NCBI RefSeq assembly: GCF_024498175.1
Contig: NZ_CP101823.1
Location: forward strand, 2,982,987-3,046,986
Source: Haloplanus salinarum
GTDB taxonomy: Archaea; Halobacteriota; Halobacteria; Halobacteriales; Haloferacaceae
Reading direction: 5' to 3'
Length of the DNA: 64,000 bases
Each line of letters starts with the position of its first letter. Within the stretch, counting starts at the first letter, position 1. A program made the translations under genes and the position numbers. Of the stretch, positions 1 through 8,148 are shown piece by piece. The notes beneath the pieces were generated by a model, which did no database searches, was not told the DNA's origin, and worked only from the letters and a program-made list of their open reading frames with translations.

Positions 1-648
1 ATCGCGGACGGCCGCTTCGCCGACCCCGCGTGGCTGCGCCGGTACACCGTCACCTTCGCCGACCACTACCGGCGGGCCCTCCTGTCGTTCGAGCGCGGCG
101 ATCACGACGTCGTCCCGGGCCCGTGGCGCGTCGCGTTCCGGACGGCCGTGGCCGGCTCGGCGCTCGTGGCACAGGACGCCTTCCTCGGCATCAACGCGCA
201 CATCACCTACGACCTCGCGTTGGCGCTCCGGGACGTCGGGATCGACCCCGACCGTGCGACGAAACGCGCCGACCACGACCGGATCGACGGCGTGCTCGCG
301 CGCCTCGTCGACGCCCAGCAGGCCGCCCTCGTCGACCTCTACGCGCCGGGTCTGTCGAGGATCGACGACACCCTCGGCCGGTTCGACGAGGCGCTCTCCC
401 TGTTCTCGATGACCGAGGGCCGGGCGTGGGCGTGGCTGGTGGCGACCGTCCTGACCGACGTCCCCGCCGCCCCGGCCCGCGCGGCCGTCCACCGGTTCCT
501 CGAGGCGACTGCGACGGGGAGCGCTCACTTCGTCCGCTCGCCGCCGGTCGATCCGGCCGTCGTGACGGCACTCCGCCGGGTCGAACGCGACCGCGGGGGC
601 GGCGCCATCAACGTCCTCGCGGCGTCCTTCGACGAACACCTCGCCTAG
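1..648 (+). CDS. DUF5995 family protein, 5'-truncated by the window edge
   Basis: The frame is open from base 1, so the N-terminus lies outside the window; 215 codons are visible before TAG. The segment GINAHITYDLA (about 63 codons in) resembles the conserved core of the DUF5995 family, which is found in haloarchaea and bacteria and has no established function. The rest is mostly helical, with no signal peptide or membrane segment in the visible part. It ends 22 bases before the thiolase gene on the same strand. The family call rests on this one motif and the general architecture. Confidence 0.65.
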   Translation: MADGRFADPAWLRRYTVTFADHYRRALLSFERGDHDVVPGPWRVAFRTAVAGSALVAQDAFLGINAHITYDLALALRDVGIDPDRATKRADHDRIDGVLARLVDAQQAALVDLYAPGLSRIDDTLGRFDEALSLFSMTEGRAWAWLVATVLTDVPAAPARAAVHRFLEATATGSAHFVRSPPVDPAVVTALRRVERDRGGGAINVLAASFDEHLA

Positions 649-670
649 GATTAACTCGCCCGCGAACGAC

Positions 671-1840
671 GTGTGGAGTGTGACCGAACCACACGTCGCG
701 GCCGCGGGGACCTCCCCGCTCGGCCGAACCGACCTCACGGGCCGGGACCTCTTCGCGGCCGCCCTCACCGAGGCGTTCGAGGGATTGCCCGACCCCGCCG
801 ACGTCGTCGATGCCGTGTACGTCGGCAACCAGTCCGAATCCTACGAGGGACAGATCATGTACGGGACGCTCCTCGCGGAGTGGGCGGGTCTGCGTCACGT
901 GCCCGCCGAACGCGTCGAGGGTTGTGCGGCTGCGGGCGCGATGGCGCTCCGTCACGCCGTCGAGGACGTGCGAACCGGCCGGCGGGACGCGGTGCTCGCC
1001 TGTGGCGTCGAGAAGATGACCGCCGGGGGCACCGGCGGTGCCACCACCGCGCTGGCGTCCGCGTTCGACCGCGCGCTCGAAGCGCGGTCGGGCGTCACGG
1101 CGCCGAGCCAGTACGCCCTCCTCGCCCGACGATACCTCCACGAGACCGAGGCGACCGAGCGGGACCTGGCTCGGATCGCGGTCAAGAACCACGCCAACGC
1201 GGTCGCCAACCCCCGCGCGCAGTTCCGCCGCGAGGTCGACGTCGAGACGGTCCTCGACTCCGACTACGTGGCGCCGCCGCTGAAGCTGTACGACTGTGCG
1301 CCGCTCACAGACGGTGCGGCCGCCGTCCTCGTCGCGAGCGACGACGTGGCGTCGACGCTGCCCGGCGGGACGGTCCGGGTTGCGGGCGTCGCCGCCGGCG
1401 CGAACAACATCGCCGTCGCGGAGCGGAACCTCTCCTTCGTCGAGGGAGCCCACGAGGTGACGACCCGCGCCTACGCGGACGCCGGAATCGACCCCGCGGA
1501 CGTCGACGTGGCCGAAGTCCACGACGCGTTCACGGTTTCGGAGGCGCTGCTCGCCGAGGCCGCGGGGCTGGCGCCACGCGGCCGGGGTTTCGAGAGCGCG
1601 CTCCCCCCCGCCGAGCGCTCGGCTGGCTGGACCGACACGCGTCTGAGCACGAGCGGCGGGCTCAAGGCCCGCGGCCACCCCATCGGCGCCACCGGCCTCG
1701 CCCAGGCGGTCGAAGTGTACGAACAACTCACGGGCACCGCGACGCCCGAGCGACAGGTCGACGACGCGACGACCGGCCTGCTGATCAACGAAGGCGGCGT
1801 CGCCGACGCCGTCACCGTCGCACACGTCCTCGCCACATGA
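671..1840 (+). CDS. Thiolase family protein (acetyl-CoA C-acyltransferase type)
   Basis: A 389-residue thiolase that should condense or cleave acyl-CoA thioesters. The nucleophilic cysteine lies in VEGCAAAG (about residue 85), a conserved His in EVHDAF (about 284), and the C-terminal catalytic region reads GGLKARGHPIGATG (His about 336). This is the SCP-x-like subtype common in archaea. The start is GTG at 671, and GTG at 680 is an equally plausible in-frame start. The stop codon overlaps the start of the DUF35 gene (ATGA), so the two are probably translated together. Thiolase-DUF35 pairs are known in archaea, where DUF35 scaffolds acyl-CoA transfer; the substrate cannot be told from sequence. 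Confidence 0.88.
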   Translation: MWSVTEPHVAAAGTSPLGRTDLTGRDLFAAALTEAFEGLPDPADVVDAVYVGNQSESYEGQIMYGTLLAEWAGLRHVPAERVEGCAAAGAMALRHAVEDVRTGRRDAVLACGVEKMTAGGTGGATTALASAFDRALEARSGVTAPSQYALLARRYLHETEATERDLARIAVKNHANAVANPRAQFRREVDVETVLDSDYVAPPLKLYDCAPLTDGAAAVLVASDDVASTLPGGTVRVAGVAAGANNIAVAERNLSFVEGAHEVTTRAYADAGIDPADVDVAEVHDAFTVSEALLAEAAGLAPRGRGFESALPPAERSAGWTDTRLSTSGGLKARGHPIGATGLAQAVEVYEQLTGTATPERQVDDATTGLLINEGGVADAVTVAHVLAT

Positions 1841-2304
1841 CCGACGACCCGTCCGATCCCACGACCCCGCCGCGCACCGCCGACGCGTTCACCGCCGACA
1901 GCCCCTTCACCCTCCCCGGGTTCTTCGCCGCGCTCGCCGAGGGCGACCTGCTCGCCGCGGTCTGTGCGGACTGCGGGACGCGTCTGCTCCCGCCGCGGCC
2001 GGCGTGTTACGCCTGCGGGAGCCGGAACCTCCGGACCGAACCCCAGCCCCGGACCGGCGAGGTGGCGACCTACACCGAGGTCCGCACCCCGCCGCCGGCG
2101 CTCGCCGACCGGGCGCCGTACACCGTCGCCGTCGTCGAACTCGACTCCGGCGCACGGCTGACCGGCCGCGTCACCGCCCCCTACGACGTGCTCGACATCG
2201 GGACGCGCGTTCGGCTCACGACCCGCCCGCCCGACGACGACGAGCTGGCCATGGCCCGCGACCACGAGCGCGAGTGGCCGATCCACGAGTTCGAGCCGGT
2301 CTGA
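1837..2304 (+). CDS. Zn-ribbon OB-fold (DUF35) acyl-CoA-binding partner of the thiolase
   Basis: A 155-residue protein with an N-terminal rubredoxin-like zinc ribbon (CADC and CYAC knuckles, about residues 46-66) followed by an OB-fold rich in beta strand (GEVATYTEV to the end). This is the DUF35/ChsH2-like architecture that partners thiolases and related acyl-CoA enzymes. It overlaps the thiolase stop by 4 bases, which supports a stoichiometric complex. Its stop codon lies at the left edge of the 88-bp palindromic repeat that separates it from the convergent antiporter gene. Confidence 0.87.
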   Translation: MTDDPSDPTTPPRTADAFTADSPFTLPGFFAALAEGDLLAAVCADCGTRLLPPRPACYACGSRNLRTEPQPRTGEVATYTEVRTPPPALADRAPYTVAVVELDSGARLTGRVTAPYDVLDIGTRVRLTTRPPDDDELAMARDHEREWPIHEFEPV

Positions 2305-2388
2305 TACTGTTTATTGTAAGTCATTACCGGTGGTTCGCCGAGACGGTCCGGCGAACCACCGGCAACCAGTTACAATAATCCGTATGAG
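2301..2388. repeat. 88-bp palindromic dispersed repeat, copy A
   Basis: This is nearly identical to copy B at 6738-6825 (84 of 88 positions; all four differences are transitions). The outer arms TTATTGTAA (2311-2319) and TTACAATAA (2370-2378) and the perfect 14-bp inner arms CCGGTGGTTCGCCG (2327-2340) and its complement (2349-2362) form a long stem with an 8-base loop. It fills exactly the space between the stop codons of the DUF35 gene and the convergent NhaC-like gene, so it could act as a bidirectional terminator or be a small non-autonomous mobile element. No coding capacity is seen. Confidence 0.85.
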
Positions 2389-3993
2389 TCAGTCGTCGCC
2401 GTCCTCCACCGGCGCCCGCCTCTCGGCGCCCGCCACGTCCGTCGGGTCGATCCCCCGTCGCCGCGCGGCGACCGACGAGAGGCCGTACACGAGGCCGACG
2501 AGCGCGACGACCCCGACCGGGAGCAAGAGCCACGGGTTCACGCGGGTGTACCCCCAGATCACGAGCAGGGTGGCCGCGACGGCGACGACGGTGACGGCGT
2601 AGTACAGTTGCGTGCGGACGTGATCCACGAGGTCGGCACCGGTGAAGGTCGCCGAGAGGACGGTCGTATCCGAGATGGGCGAGGCGTGATCGCCGAAGAT
2701 GGCGCCGGAGAAGACGCTGCCGACGACGGCCGCCACCATGGCGTGACCGCCGGTCAGGTCCCAGGCGACCGGGACGGCGATGGGCGTCACGATACCCATC
2801 GTCCCCCAGGAACTCCCGGTCGAGAAGGCGATGAACGCGGCGGTGAAGAGGACGACGACCGGCAGGAACGCGGGGTCGAGCACCTGCCCTGCGATCCGGC
2901 CGACGTACTCCCCGGTGCCGAGCGCCTCGACGACGTTGCCGATGGCCCACGCGAGCACGAGGATGGTCACTGCGGTGAGCATGATGCCGAACCCGTCGAT
3001 GGTGGTGTCGACGCTCTCGCCGAGCGAGAGCTCCCCGGTGACGACGCCGATGGCGTACGTCGAGGCGACCATCCCGAAGGATCCGAAGATGAGCGCCACC
3101 GCGTAGTCCGCGTCGACGATCGTATCGTAGAGCGACGCGCCGGGGCTGTACCCGGTGTAGAGCGCCGATCCCAGGGTGATGGCGATCAAGACCCCGATAG
3201 GGAGAAAGAAGGCAAGCAGCTTCGGGTCCTCGACGTTCGGCTCGCCGAGTTCGGCCGCCACGTCCTGCATCGGCCGGGCATCCTCGCGGGTCACCTCACC
3301 CGTCGTCGCCGCGCGGCGCTCCGCGGTGAGCATCTCGCCGTAGTCCCGCCCGGTCAGGACGACGATGCCGACCATGGCCACCGCGAGGATGGCGTAGGTG
3401 TTGTAGGGGATCGACCGCAGGAAGACGGCGAAGGCGTCGGGGATCTCGCTCGCCGCGAGGTCGGTCGCCTCGTAGCCCGACTCGATCATCGAGAGCTGGA
3501 AGGCGACCCACGAGGAGATGGCGAGCGTCGCCACCGGCGCCGCCGTCGAGTCGACGAGATAGGAGAGCTTCTCCCGGGAGATGTGCAGGTGGTCCGAGAC
3601 GTCACGCATCGTGCTCCCGACGACCGCCGTGTTGGCGTAGTCGTCGAAAAAGAGGAGCATCCCGAGCAGCCAGGTCACGAGCCCGACCTTCCGCCGGCTG
3701 TCGAGGCGGGCGATGGCCCAGTCGCGCACCGCGTGGGAGCCGCCGAGGCGCCAGATCATTGCCACCGCCGACCCGAGCAACAGCGTGAAGATGAGGATCT
3801 GGGCGTGGAAGGTACTCTCGCCGACGGCGGCTGCGATCCAGTCGAAGGTCTGCCCCAGGCCCACGCCGCCGGTGAAGATGACGCCGCCGGACCACACCCC
3901 GAGGAAGAGCGACAACACCGCCTTCCGCGTGACGATGGCGAGCCCGATGGCGAACAGCGGCGGTACGAGCGAGAGGGCGCCGAACTCGGCCAT
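2389..3993 (-). CDS. Na+/H+ antiporter NhaC family protein
   Basis: A 534-residue polytopic membrane protein with about 11-12 hydrophobic segments. The FFDDYANT motif (about residue 115) and the later STGSSWGTMG and GDHASPISDTT motifs are typical of NhaC/YfkN-like antiporters, in which acidic and polar intramembrane residues carry the ions. A charged cytoplasmic loop (about residues 225-255) splits the two halves, and the C-terminal tail is acidic. In a salt-in halophile it would help expel Na+ or exchange a Na+-coupled organic ion; some NhaC relatives are malate-lactate antiporters, so the ions are not certain. It is convergent with the DUF35 gene across repeat copy A. Confidence 0.85.
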   Translation of the reverse strand: MAEFGALSLVPPLFAIGLAIVTRKAVLSLFLGVWSGGVIFTGGVGLGQTFDWIAAAVGESTFHAQILIFTLLLGSAVAMIWRLGGSHAVRDWAIARLDSRRKVGLVTWLLGMLLFFDDYANTAVVGSTMRDVSDHLHISREKLSYLVDSTAAPVATLAISSWVAFQLSMIESGYEATDLAASEIPDAFAVFLRSIPYNTYAILAVAMVGIVVLTGRDYGEMLTAERRAATTGEVTREDARPMQDVAAELGEPNVEDPKLLAFFLPIGVLIAITLGSALYTGYSPGASLYDTIVDADYAVALIFGSFGMVASTYAIGVVTGELSLGESVDTTIDGFGIMLTAVTILVLAWAIGNVVEALGTGEYVGRIAGQVLDPAFLPVVVLFTAAFIAFSTGSSWGTMGIVTPIAVPVAWDLTGGHAMVAAVVGSVFSGAIFGDHASPISDTTVLSATFTGADLVDHVRTQLYYAVTVVAVAATLLVIWGYTRVNPWLLLPVGVVALVGLVYGLSSVAARRRGIDPTDVAGAERRAPVEDGDD

Positions 3994-4097
3994 GGGCCTC
4001 GCTACGGCGGGGCCCCAATTAGTAGTACCCGGATCCGGATCGCCGCCCGCTCCCGTTCGTGCCTGGATTTATGTCCGCGGCGCCCGTATCGCGTCGT

Positions 4098-4571
4098 ATG
4101 GTTTCTACCGGTGACACCGCACCCACGTTCACGGCCACGCTCGGCACCGCCGAACACGAATCGTTCGACCTCGCGGACCACCTCGGCGACGGACCCGTGG
4201 TCCTCGCCTTTTTCCCGGGGGCCTTCACTCCGCCCTGTCGCAACGAGATGCTTGCCCTCCAGGAGCACCTCGACGACTTCCACGACGCCGGGGCCACCGT
4301 CCTCGGCGTGAGCGCCGATTCGCCGTTCTCCCAGGGGGCGTTCCGCGAGGAACACGGCCTCGAGTTCGACCTCGTGAGCGACATGGGCGGCGACACGATC
4401 CGGGCGTACGACCTGGAGATGGACATTCCGGACCTCGGCCTGCACGGCATCGCCAACCGCGCCGTGTTCGTCCTCGACGACGACGGCGTCGTCACCTACA
4501 GTTGGGTGGCCGACGACCCGACGAACGAACCCGACTACGACGCCGTCCTCGACGCGGTCCAGTCGGCCTGA
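4098..4571 (+). CDS. Peroxiredoxin (AhpE/BCP-like, redoxin domain)
   Basis: A 157-residue thioredoxin-fold peroxidase. The peroxidatic motif reads PGAFTPPC (Cys about residue 48) and is followed by the GVSADSPFSQ loop usual for the family. No second conserved cysteine is visible, so it would act as a 1-Cys enzyme needing an external thiol. The ATG at 4098 is chosen over an upstream in-frame ATG at 4059 because an AT-rich box (ATTTAT, about 4066) lies about 30 bases upstream and homologues begin near this residue. It reduces H2O2 or organic peroxides in the cytoplasm. Confidence 0.9.
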   Translation: MVSTGDTAPTFTATLGTAEHESFDLADHLGDGPVVLAFFPGAFTPPCRNEMLALQEHLDDFHDAGATVLGVSADSPFSQGAFREEHGLEFDLVSDMGGDTIRAYDLEMDIPDLGLHGIANRAVFVLDDDGVVTYSWVADDPTNEPDYDAVLDAVQSA

Positions 4572-4741
4572 CCGGGCACCCGCGGCCGCACCCGATCGGC
4601 CGCTCGGCCACCTGCGGTGTTATCGCCAGGCCGCCGTCGACGTGTCCCACCCGAATCGCGGTCGTGATACGCATCGAACGGTCCACCCCTCCGGAGCGAG
4701 TCGACGCAATCCGTCTTCGACCGAACTGATCGCGGCGGAAC

Positions 4742-5581
4742 CTATCGATTCACGGCCGCGCGGAGCGTCCCGAGCAGCGTCGTCTCGGCGGGTTCGAACC
4801 GCCGGAGCTGGGCGGCGTCGGTGAACGCCGCCCGGGCGAGCAGGAGGCTCGTCGTCATGCTGGTCAGCCCGCCCGCGGCGAAGATCATGCCCATGATGAC
4901 GAACTGGTATTCGGCGGCGTAGATCGGGTTGGCGCCCCCGAGGATCATCCCCGACATCATCCCCGGAATGTACACCAGCCCGAGCGTCCGCATCGCGTCG
5001 ACGACGGGGATGAGGGAGGCCCGCACCGACTCGGTGACGAACTCCGAGATGGCCCGCTCGGGGGGGACGCCGAGCGCGAGGACGGCCTCGATCTCCTCGC
5101 GGTTCGACGCCACCTCGCCCTGGAACCGATCCAGCGTCAGCGAGTTGGTCTTCATGGCGTTGGCGATGATCATCCCACCCACGGGCACGAGGTTGCGCAC
5201 CGTCCGTTCGATGGCGCCCGCGGCGACCATCGTCACGATGACGACCGTCGAGCCGAGCGCGAGCGAGAGTACGGAGATGCGGAAGGCGTTCGGGACGCCG
5301 TCGCCGCGCTTGCGCGACTCCCAGGCGGCGTAACAGACCATCGCCCCGAGCAGGAGCGCGGAGTACGACAGCGGGACGGAGAAGAGCGCGCCGATGAGCG
5401 CGCCCATCGCGAGCACCTGGACGAACCCGCGGACGAACGAGCCGCCGAGTTCCCGCTCCAGGTCCAGGTTCCGGAGCGAGGAGATGCCGACGACGACGGC
5501 CGCGAGCGCCGTCGCGGCGGCGACCTGCACGAGCCCGCGGACGACCACCGGGTCGGTCAGCCGGTCGGGGACGGCGATCAC
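4742..5581 (-). CDS. ABC transporter permease, FetB/YbbM family
   Basis: A 279-residue integral membrane protein with about seven hydrophobic segments and the conserved region IIANAMKTNSLTLDRF (about residue 135) followed by an amphipathic loop, as in FetB/YbbM permeases. The GTG start at 5581 overlaps the stop of the ATPase gene by 4 bases (GTGA), giving a two-gene operon. FetAB in Escherichia coli is described as an iron exporter involved in oxidative stress. Metal export is therefore plausible here but not shown, and no substrate-binding protein is nearby, which fits an exporter. Confidence 0.83.
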   Translation of the reverse strand: MIAVPDRLTDPVVVRGLVQVAAATALAAVVVGISSLRNLDLERELGGSFVRGFVQVLAMGALIGALFSVPLSYSALLLGAMVCYAAWESRKRGDGVPNAFRISVLSLALGSTVVIVTMVAAGAIERTVRNLVPVGGMIIANAMKTNSLTLDRFQGEVASNREEIEAVLALGVPPERAISEFVTESVRASLIPVVDAMRTLGLVYIPGMMSGMILGGANPIYAAEYQFVIMGMIFAAGGLTSMTTSLLLARAAFTDAAQLRRFEPAETTLLGTLRAAVNR

Positions 5582-6246
5582 GCGATCACCTCCCGTGGGA
5601 CGCCCACGTCGACGATCCGTCCGTCGGCGAAGCGGGCCACGCGGTCGGCCAGCCGTGCGGCCTGTCGCTCGTCGTGGGTCACGAGGATGGCCGTCCGCTC
5701 GCCCGTCGCGAGCAGGTCGGTCAGCAACCGTTCGATCGCCGCCTCGGCCTCGCTGTCGAGGCTCGCGGTCGGTTCGTCGAGCAGGAGGACGTCCGGATCG
5801 TTGACGACGGTCCGCGCGATGGCGACCCGCTGGGCCTCGCCGCCGGAGAGGTCGGACACGTCGCGGTCGGCGTAGCCGGCCAGCCCCACGTCGACGAGCA
5901 GCTCGGCGACCCGCTCGTCGCCGACGGACTCGCCGCGGAGCCGCGGCCCGATGGTGACGTTCTCGACGACGGTGCCCTCGCGGAGCGCCGGCTGCTGGGG
6001 GACCAGCCCCACCCGCTTCCGTAGCGTCTCCGGATCGAGGCTCCGGTAGTCGGTGCCGTCGAGGTACACCGTCCCGCCGGTCGGTTCGTCCAGGCGGTCG
6101 AGCAGACGGAGAAACGAGGACTTCCCGGCTCCCGAGGGCCCCACGACGGCTACCGTCTCCCCGGCGTCGACGGCGAGGGAGACGCCGTCGAGGATGGTCT
6201 CGCCGTCGACCGCGTACCGTAGTTCGTCGGCGCGCAGTTTCGTCAT
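5578..6246 (-). CDS. ABC transporter ATP-binding protein (FetA/YbbL-like)
   Basis: A 222-residue nucleotide-binding subunit with Walker A GPSGAGKSS (about residue 37), Q-loop VPQQPAL, signature LSGGEAQRVAIAR, Walker B VLLLDEPTASLD and switch histidine VTHDERQ. ATG at 6246 is the only start consistent with family length. It precedes and overlaps the permease gene and is divergent from the small gene at 6352. It should energise the FetB-like permease at the inner face of the membrane. Confidence 0.92.
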   Translation of the reverse strand: MTKLRADELRYAVDGETILDGVSLAVDAGETVAVVGPSGAGKSSFLRLLDRLDEPTGGTVYLDGTDYRSLDPETLRKRVGLVPQQPALREGTVVENVTIGPRLRGESVGDERVAELLVDVGLAGYADRDVSDLSGGEAQRVAIARTVVNDPDVLLLDEPTASLDSEAEAAIERLLTDLLATGERTAILVTHDERQAARLADRVARFADGRIVDVGVPREVIA

Positions 6247-6351
6247 TGGTGGATTGCCCGCCGTATCGGGGGCGTACCGGTCGTACGGCGCCGTCTCGCA
6301 TGAACGTTCGCCCCCCAAGAACGAAGACCCTTCCGTGTGAATTGGTACCGC

Positions 6352-6741
6352 ATGACTTCCGACACCGACCTCGACACCGGCGAAGTTCCGATCGGCGGTG
6401 CGGTCGTCGAGCGGGTGGCCGAACGCGGGGACGTCGATCCGGGGCGGATCGTCGACGCCCTCCTCGCGCTCAACGCGGAGTTGCTCGGGCGCCACTCGGC
6501 GTTCGAGCGGTCGGCGGAGTACGTCACCGTGGACGGGACACGTGCCTACCGGATCGACGAGGAAGGGTGGCGGGATCTGCTCGCCGACTTCGACTTCGAG
6601 GCGCCGGTCGAGCGGGCCGTCCGGGCGGTCCACACCGAGGGAGCGCGGCTCCGCTTCGCGTCGGCCGTCGGCGTCGACGACCACTTCGCCTCGGACGAGG
6701 CGGGCGTCGTGATCGGGGTCGACACCGCCGAGCAGTTCTGA
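6352..6741 (+). CDS. Conserved-looking acidic haloarchaeal protein of unknown function
   Basis: A 129-residue soluble acidic protein that I do not recognise. The middle has a helical segment (VDALLALNAELLGRHSAF) followed by a short basic-acidic stretch and a C-terminal beta-rich part ending in VVIGVDTAEQF. There are no cysteines, signal or membrane segments. ATG at 6352 is preferred over GTG at 6337. It is monocistronic, divergent from the ABC operon, and its TGA forms the left edge of repeat copy B. Confidence 0.6.
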   Translation: MTSDTDLDTGEVPIGGAVVERVAERGDVDPGRIVDALLALNAELLGRHSAFERSAEYVTVDGTRAYRIDEEGWRDLLADFDFEAPVERAVRAVHTEGARLRFASAVGVDDHFASDEAGVVIGVDTAEQF

Positions 6742-6825
6742 TACTGTTTATCGTAAGTCATCACCGGTGGTTCGCCGAGACGGCCCGGCGAACCACCGGT
6801 AACCAGTTACAATAATCCGTATGAG
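6738..6825. repeat. 88-bp palindromic dispersed repeat, copy B
   Basis: Second copy of the element at 2301-2388, in the same orientation. The inner 14-bp arms are at 6764-6777 and 6786-6799, and the outer arms at 6748-6756 and 6807-6815. As in copy A, the left edge coincides with the TGA of the upstream gene. The right edge carries the same ATGAG, which here happens to offer an ATG (6821) in frame with the downstream transporter. Confidence 0.85.
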
Positions 6826-6883
6826 CCCGTCGCCTGCCGGGAACGGAACGATAACAAGCCAGAGGGGCCACGGGACCGACACC

Positions 6884-8089
6884 GTGTTGAACCTCGACGG
6901 GGACCGCGGGCTGGCGATCGTTCCGTGGCGGTCGAGCACGCTCTACGTCGTCCTCGCCTGTTCGCTGATGGGGGTGATGGGCGTCTCGCTCGTCAGCCCG
7001 GTCCTCCCCGACCTGCGGTCGGTCTTCGGCGTCTCGGACACCCGCATCGGACTGGTCATCACCGCCTACACCCTCCCGGGTGTCGTCGTCACGCCCTTCG
7101 TCGGCCTCGTCGCCGACCGGTTCGGCCGCCGTCGCGTGATGGTTCCCCTCCTCTTTCTCTTCGCCGCCGCGGGCACGGGCGTCGCCTTCGCCCGCACCTT
7201 CGCCGAGGTGGTCGCCCTCCGCCTGCTCCAGGGCGTCGGCGCGAGCGCGCTGATCACGCTCGCCGTGACGCTGATCGGCGACGTCTACGACGGCCGACGG
7301 CGCGACGCCGTCATGGGCCTGAACGGGAGCACCGTCGGCACCGGCGCCGCGTTCTACCCGCTTCTCGGCGGGGCGCTCGCGGGGATCCGCTGGAGCGCAC
7401 CCTTCCTCTTTTTCGGCGTCGGCGCCCTCGTCGGCCTCTTCGCCCTCGTGGCGCTGACCGAGCCGACGGGGACACGTTCGACCGACGTGCGCACCTACCT
7501 CGCCCGCCTGCGGACCGTCGCCGTCCTGCCGCGGGCGCTGGCCATCTTCGTCGCGCTCTTCGCCGCGTTCTTCATCTTCTACGGCGCCGTCCTCACCGTC
7601 CTGCCGCTCCTCCTGAGCGACGCCTTCGGCCTCGGAGCCGGTCGCATCGGTGCCACGCTGTCGGCCGTCGCGGCCGCGAGCGCCGCCGTCTCCTCGCAGT
7701 ACGGGCGGCTCGCCGAGTGGCGGTCTGCGCCCGAACTCGTCGCCCTCGGCTTCGTCGCCTACGGCGTGGGACTGCTCGCCGTCCGTCTCGCCCCTTCGCC
7801 CCTCGCCGTCGGCGCGTCGCTGCTCGTCTTCGGCGTCGGCTTCGGCGTCGTCATGCCGTCCGTCGACACCGCCGTCGTCACGCTCGTCGACGACGACCTC
7901 CGCGCCGGCGTCATGGGGATGCGGACCAGCGTGTTGCGCCTCGGACAGACGCTCGGCCCCGTCGGCTTCACCGGCACCGCGGGGCTCGTCTTCGCCTCGC
8001 CCCTCGACGGCTATCGCGTCCTGCTCGTGGTCGCCGGGGTCGCCGCGGCCCTCGCCGGCGCCGTGGTCTACCTCTCCCTGCGGCGCTGA
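6884..8089 (+). CDS. MFS transporter
   Basis: About 401 residues with 12 hydrophobic segments. The first half has the MFS cytoplasmic loop signature (GLVADRFGRRRVMVP) between segments 2 and 3, and a GVGASALITLAVTLIGD motif follows in segment 4-5, typical of drug/efflux-type MFS proteins. GTG at 6884 is chosen because the ATG at 6821 lies inside the dispersed repeat and the extra 21 residues look non-coding; an ATAACA box lies about 30 bases upstream of 6884. The substrate is unknown. The 3' end, including the stop codon, has been tandemly duplicated (see 8042-8148). Confidence 0.85.
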   Translation: MLNLDGDRGLAIVPWRSSTLYVVLACSLMGVMGVSLVSPVLPDLRSVFGVSDTRIGLVITAYTLPGVVVTPFVGLVADRFGRRRVMVPLLFLFAAAGTGVAFARTFAEVVALRLLQGVGASALITLAVTLIGDVYDGRRRDAVMGLNGSTVGTGAAFYPLLGGALAGIRWSAPFLFFGVGALVGLFALVALTEPTGTRSTDVRTYLARLRTVAVLPRALAIFVALFAAFFIFYGAVLTVLPLLLSDAFGLGAGRIGATLSAVAAASAAVSSQYGRLAEWRSAPELVALGFVAYGVGLLAVRLAPSPLAVGASLLVFGVGFGVVMPSVDTAVVTLVDDDLRAGVMGMRTSVLRLGQTLGPVGFTGTAGLVFASPLDGYRVLLVVAGVAAALAGAVVYLSLRR

Positions 8090-8148
8090 TCAGGCCGCGG
8101 CCCTCGCCGGCGCCGTGGTCTACCTCTCCCTGCGGCGCTGATCAGGCC
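8042..8148. repeat. 52-bp tandem duplication at a convergent gene junction
   Basis: Bases 8042-8096 are repeated exactly at 8094-8148 (offset 52). Each unit contains the last 15 codons of the MFS gene, its TGA, and the TGATCA palindrome in which the MFS stop overlaps the stop of the convergent universal stress gene. The first copy keeps the MFS stop and the second keeps the stress-gene stop, so neither protein is altered. The perfect identity suggests a recent event. Confidence 0.95.

Noticed and set aside
608-1825. Long minus-strand open frames opposite thiolase and many other genes
   Set aside because: High GC at third positions removes stops from the opposite strand; the products are basic or low-complexity and lack family motifs.
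4742-6301. A single 519-codon frame joining the permease to an upstream stretch
   Set aside because: The upstream part is the antisense-like frame of the ATPase gene; GTG at 5581 with a 4-base overlap is the natural permease start.
2301-6825. The two 88-bp palindromes as the start of a CRISPR or integron-like array
   Set aside because: Only two copies, separated by over 4 kb of unrelated genes, and no spacer periodicity or integrase.
7650-8141. A second frame across the MFS 3' end created by the 52-bp duplication
   Set aside because: It is a Ser/Pro/Arg-rich shadow frame of the MFS gene; the duplication only lengthens it by chance.
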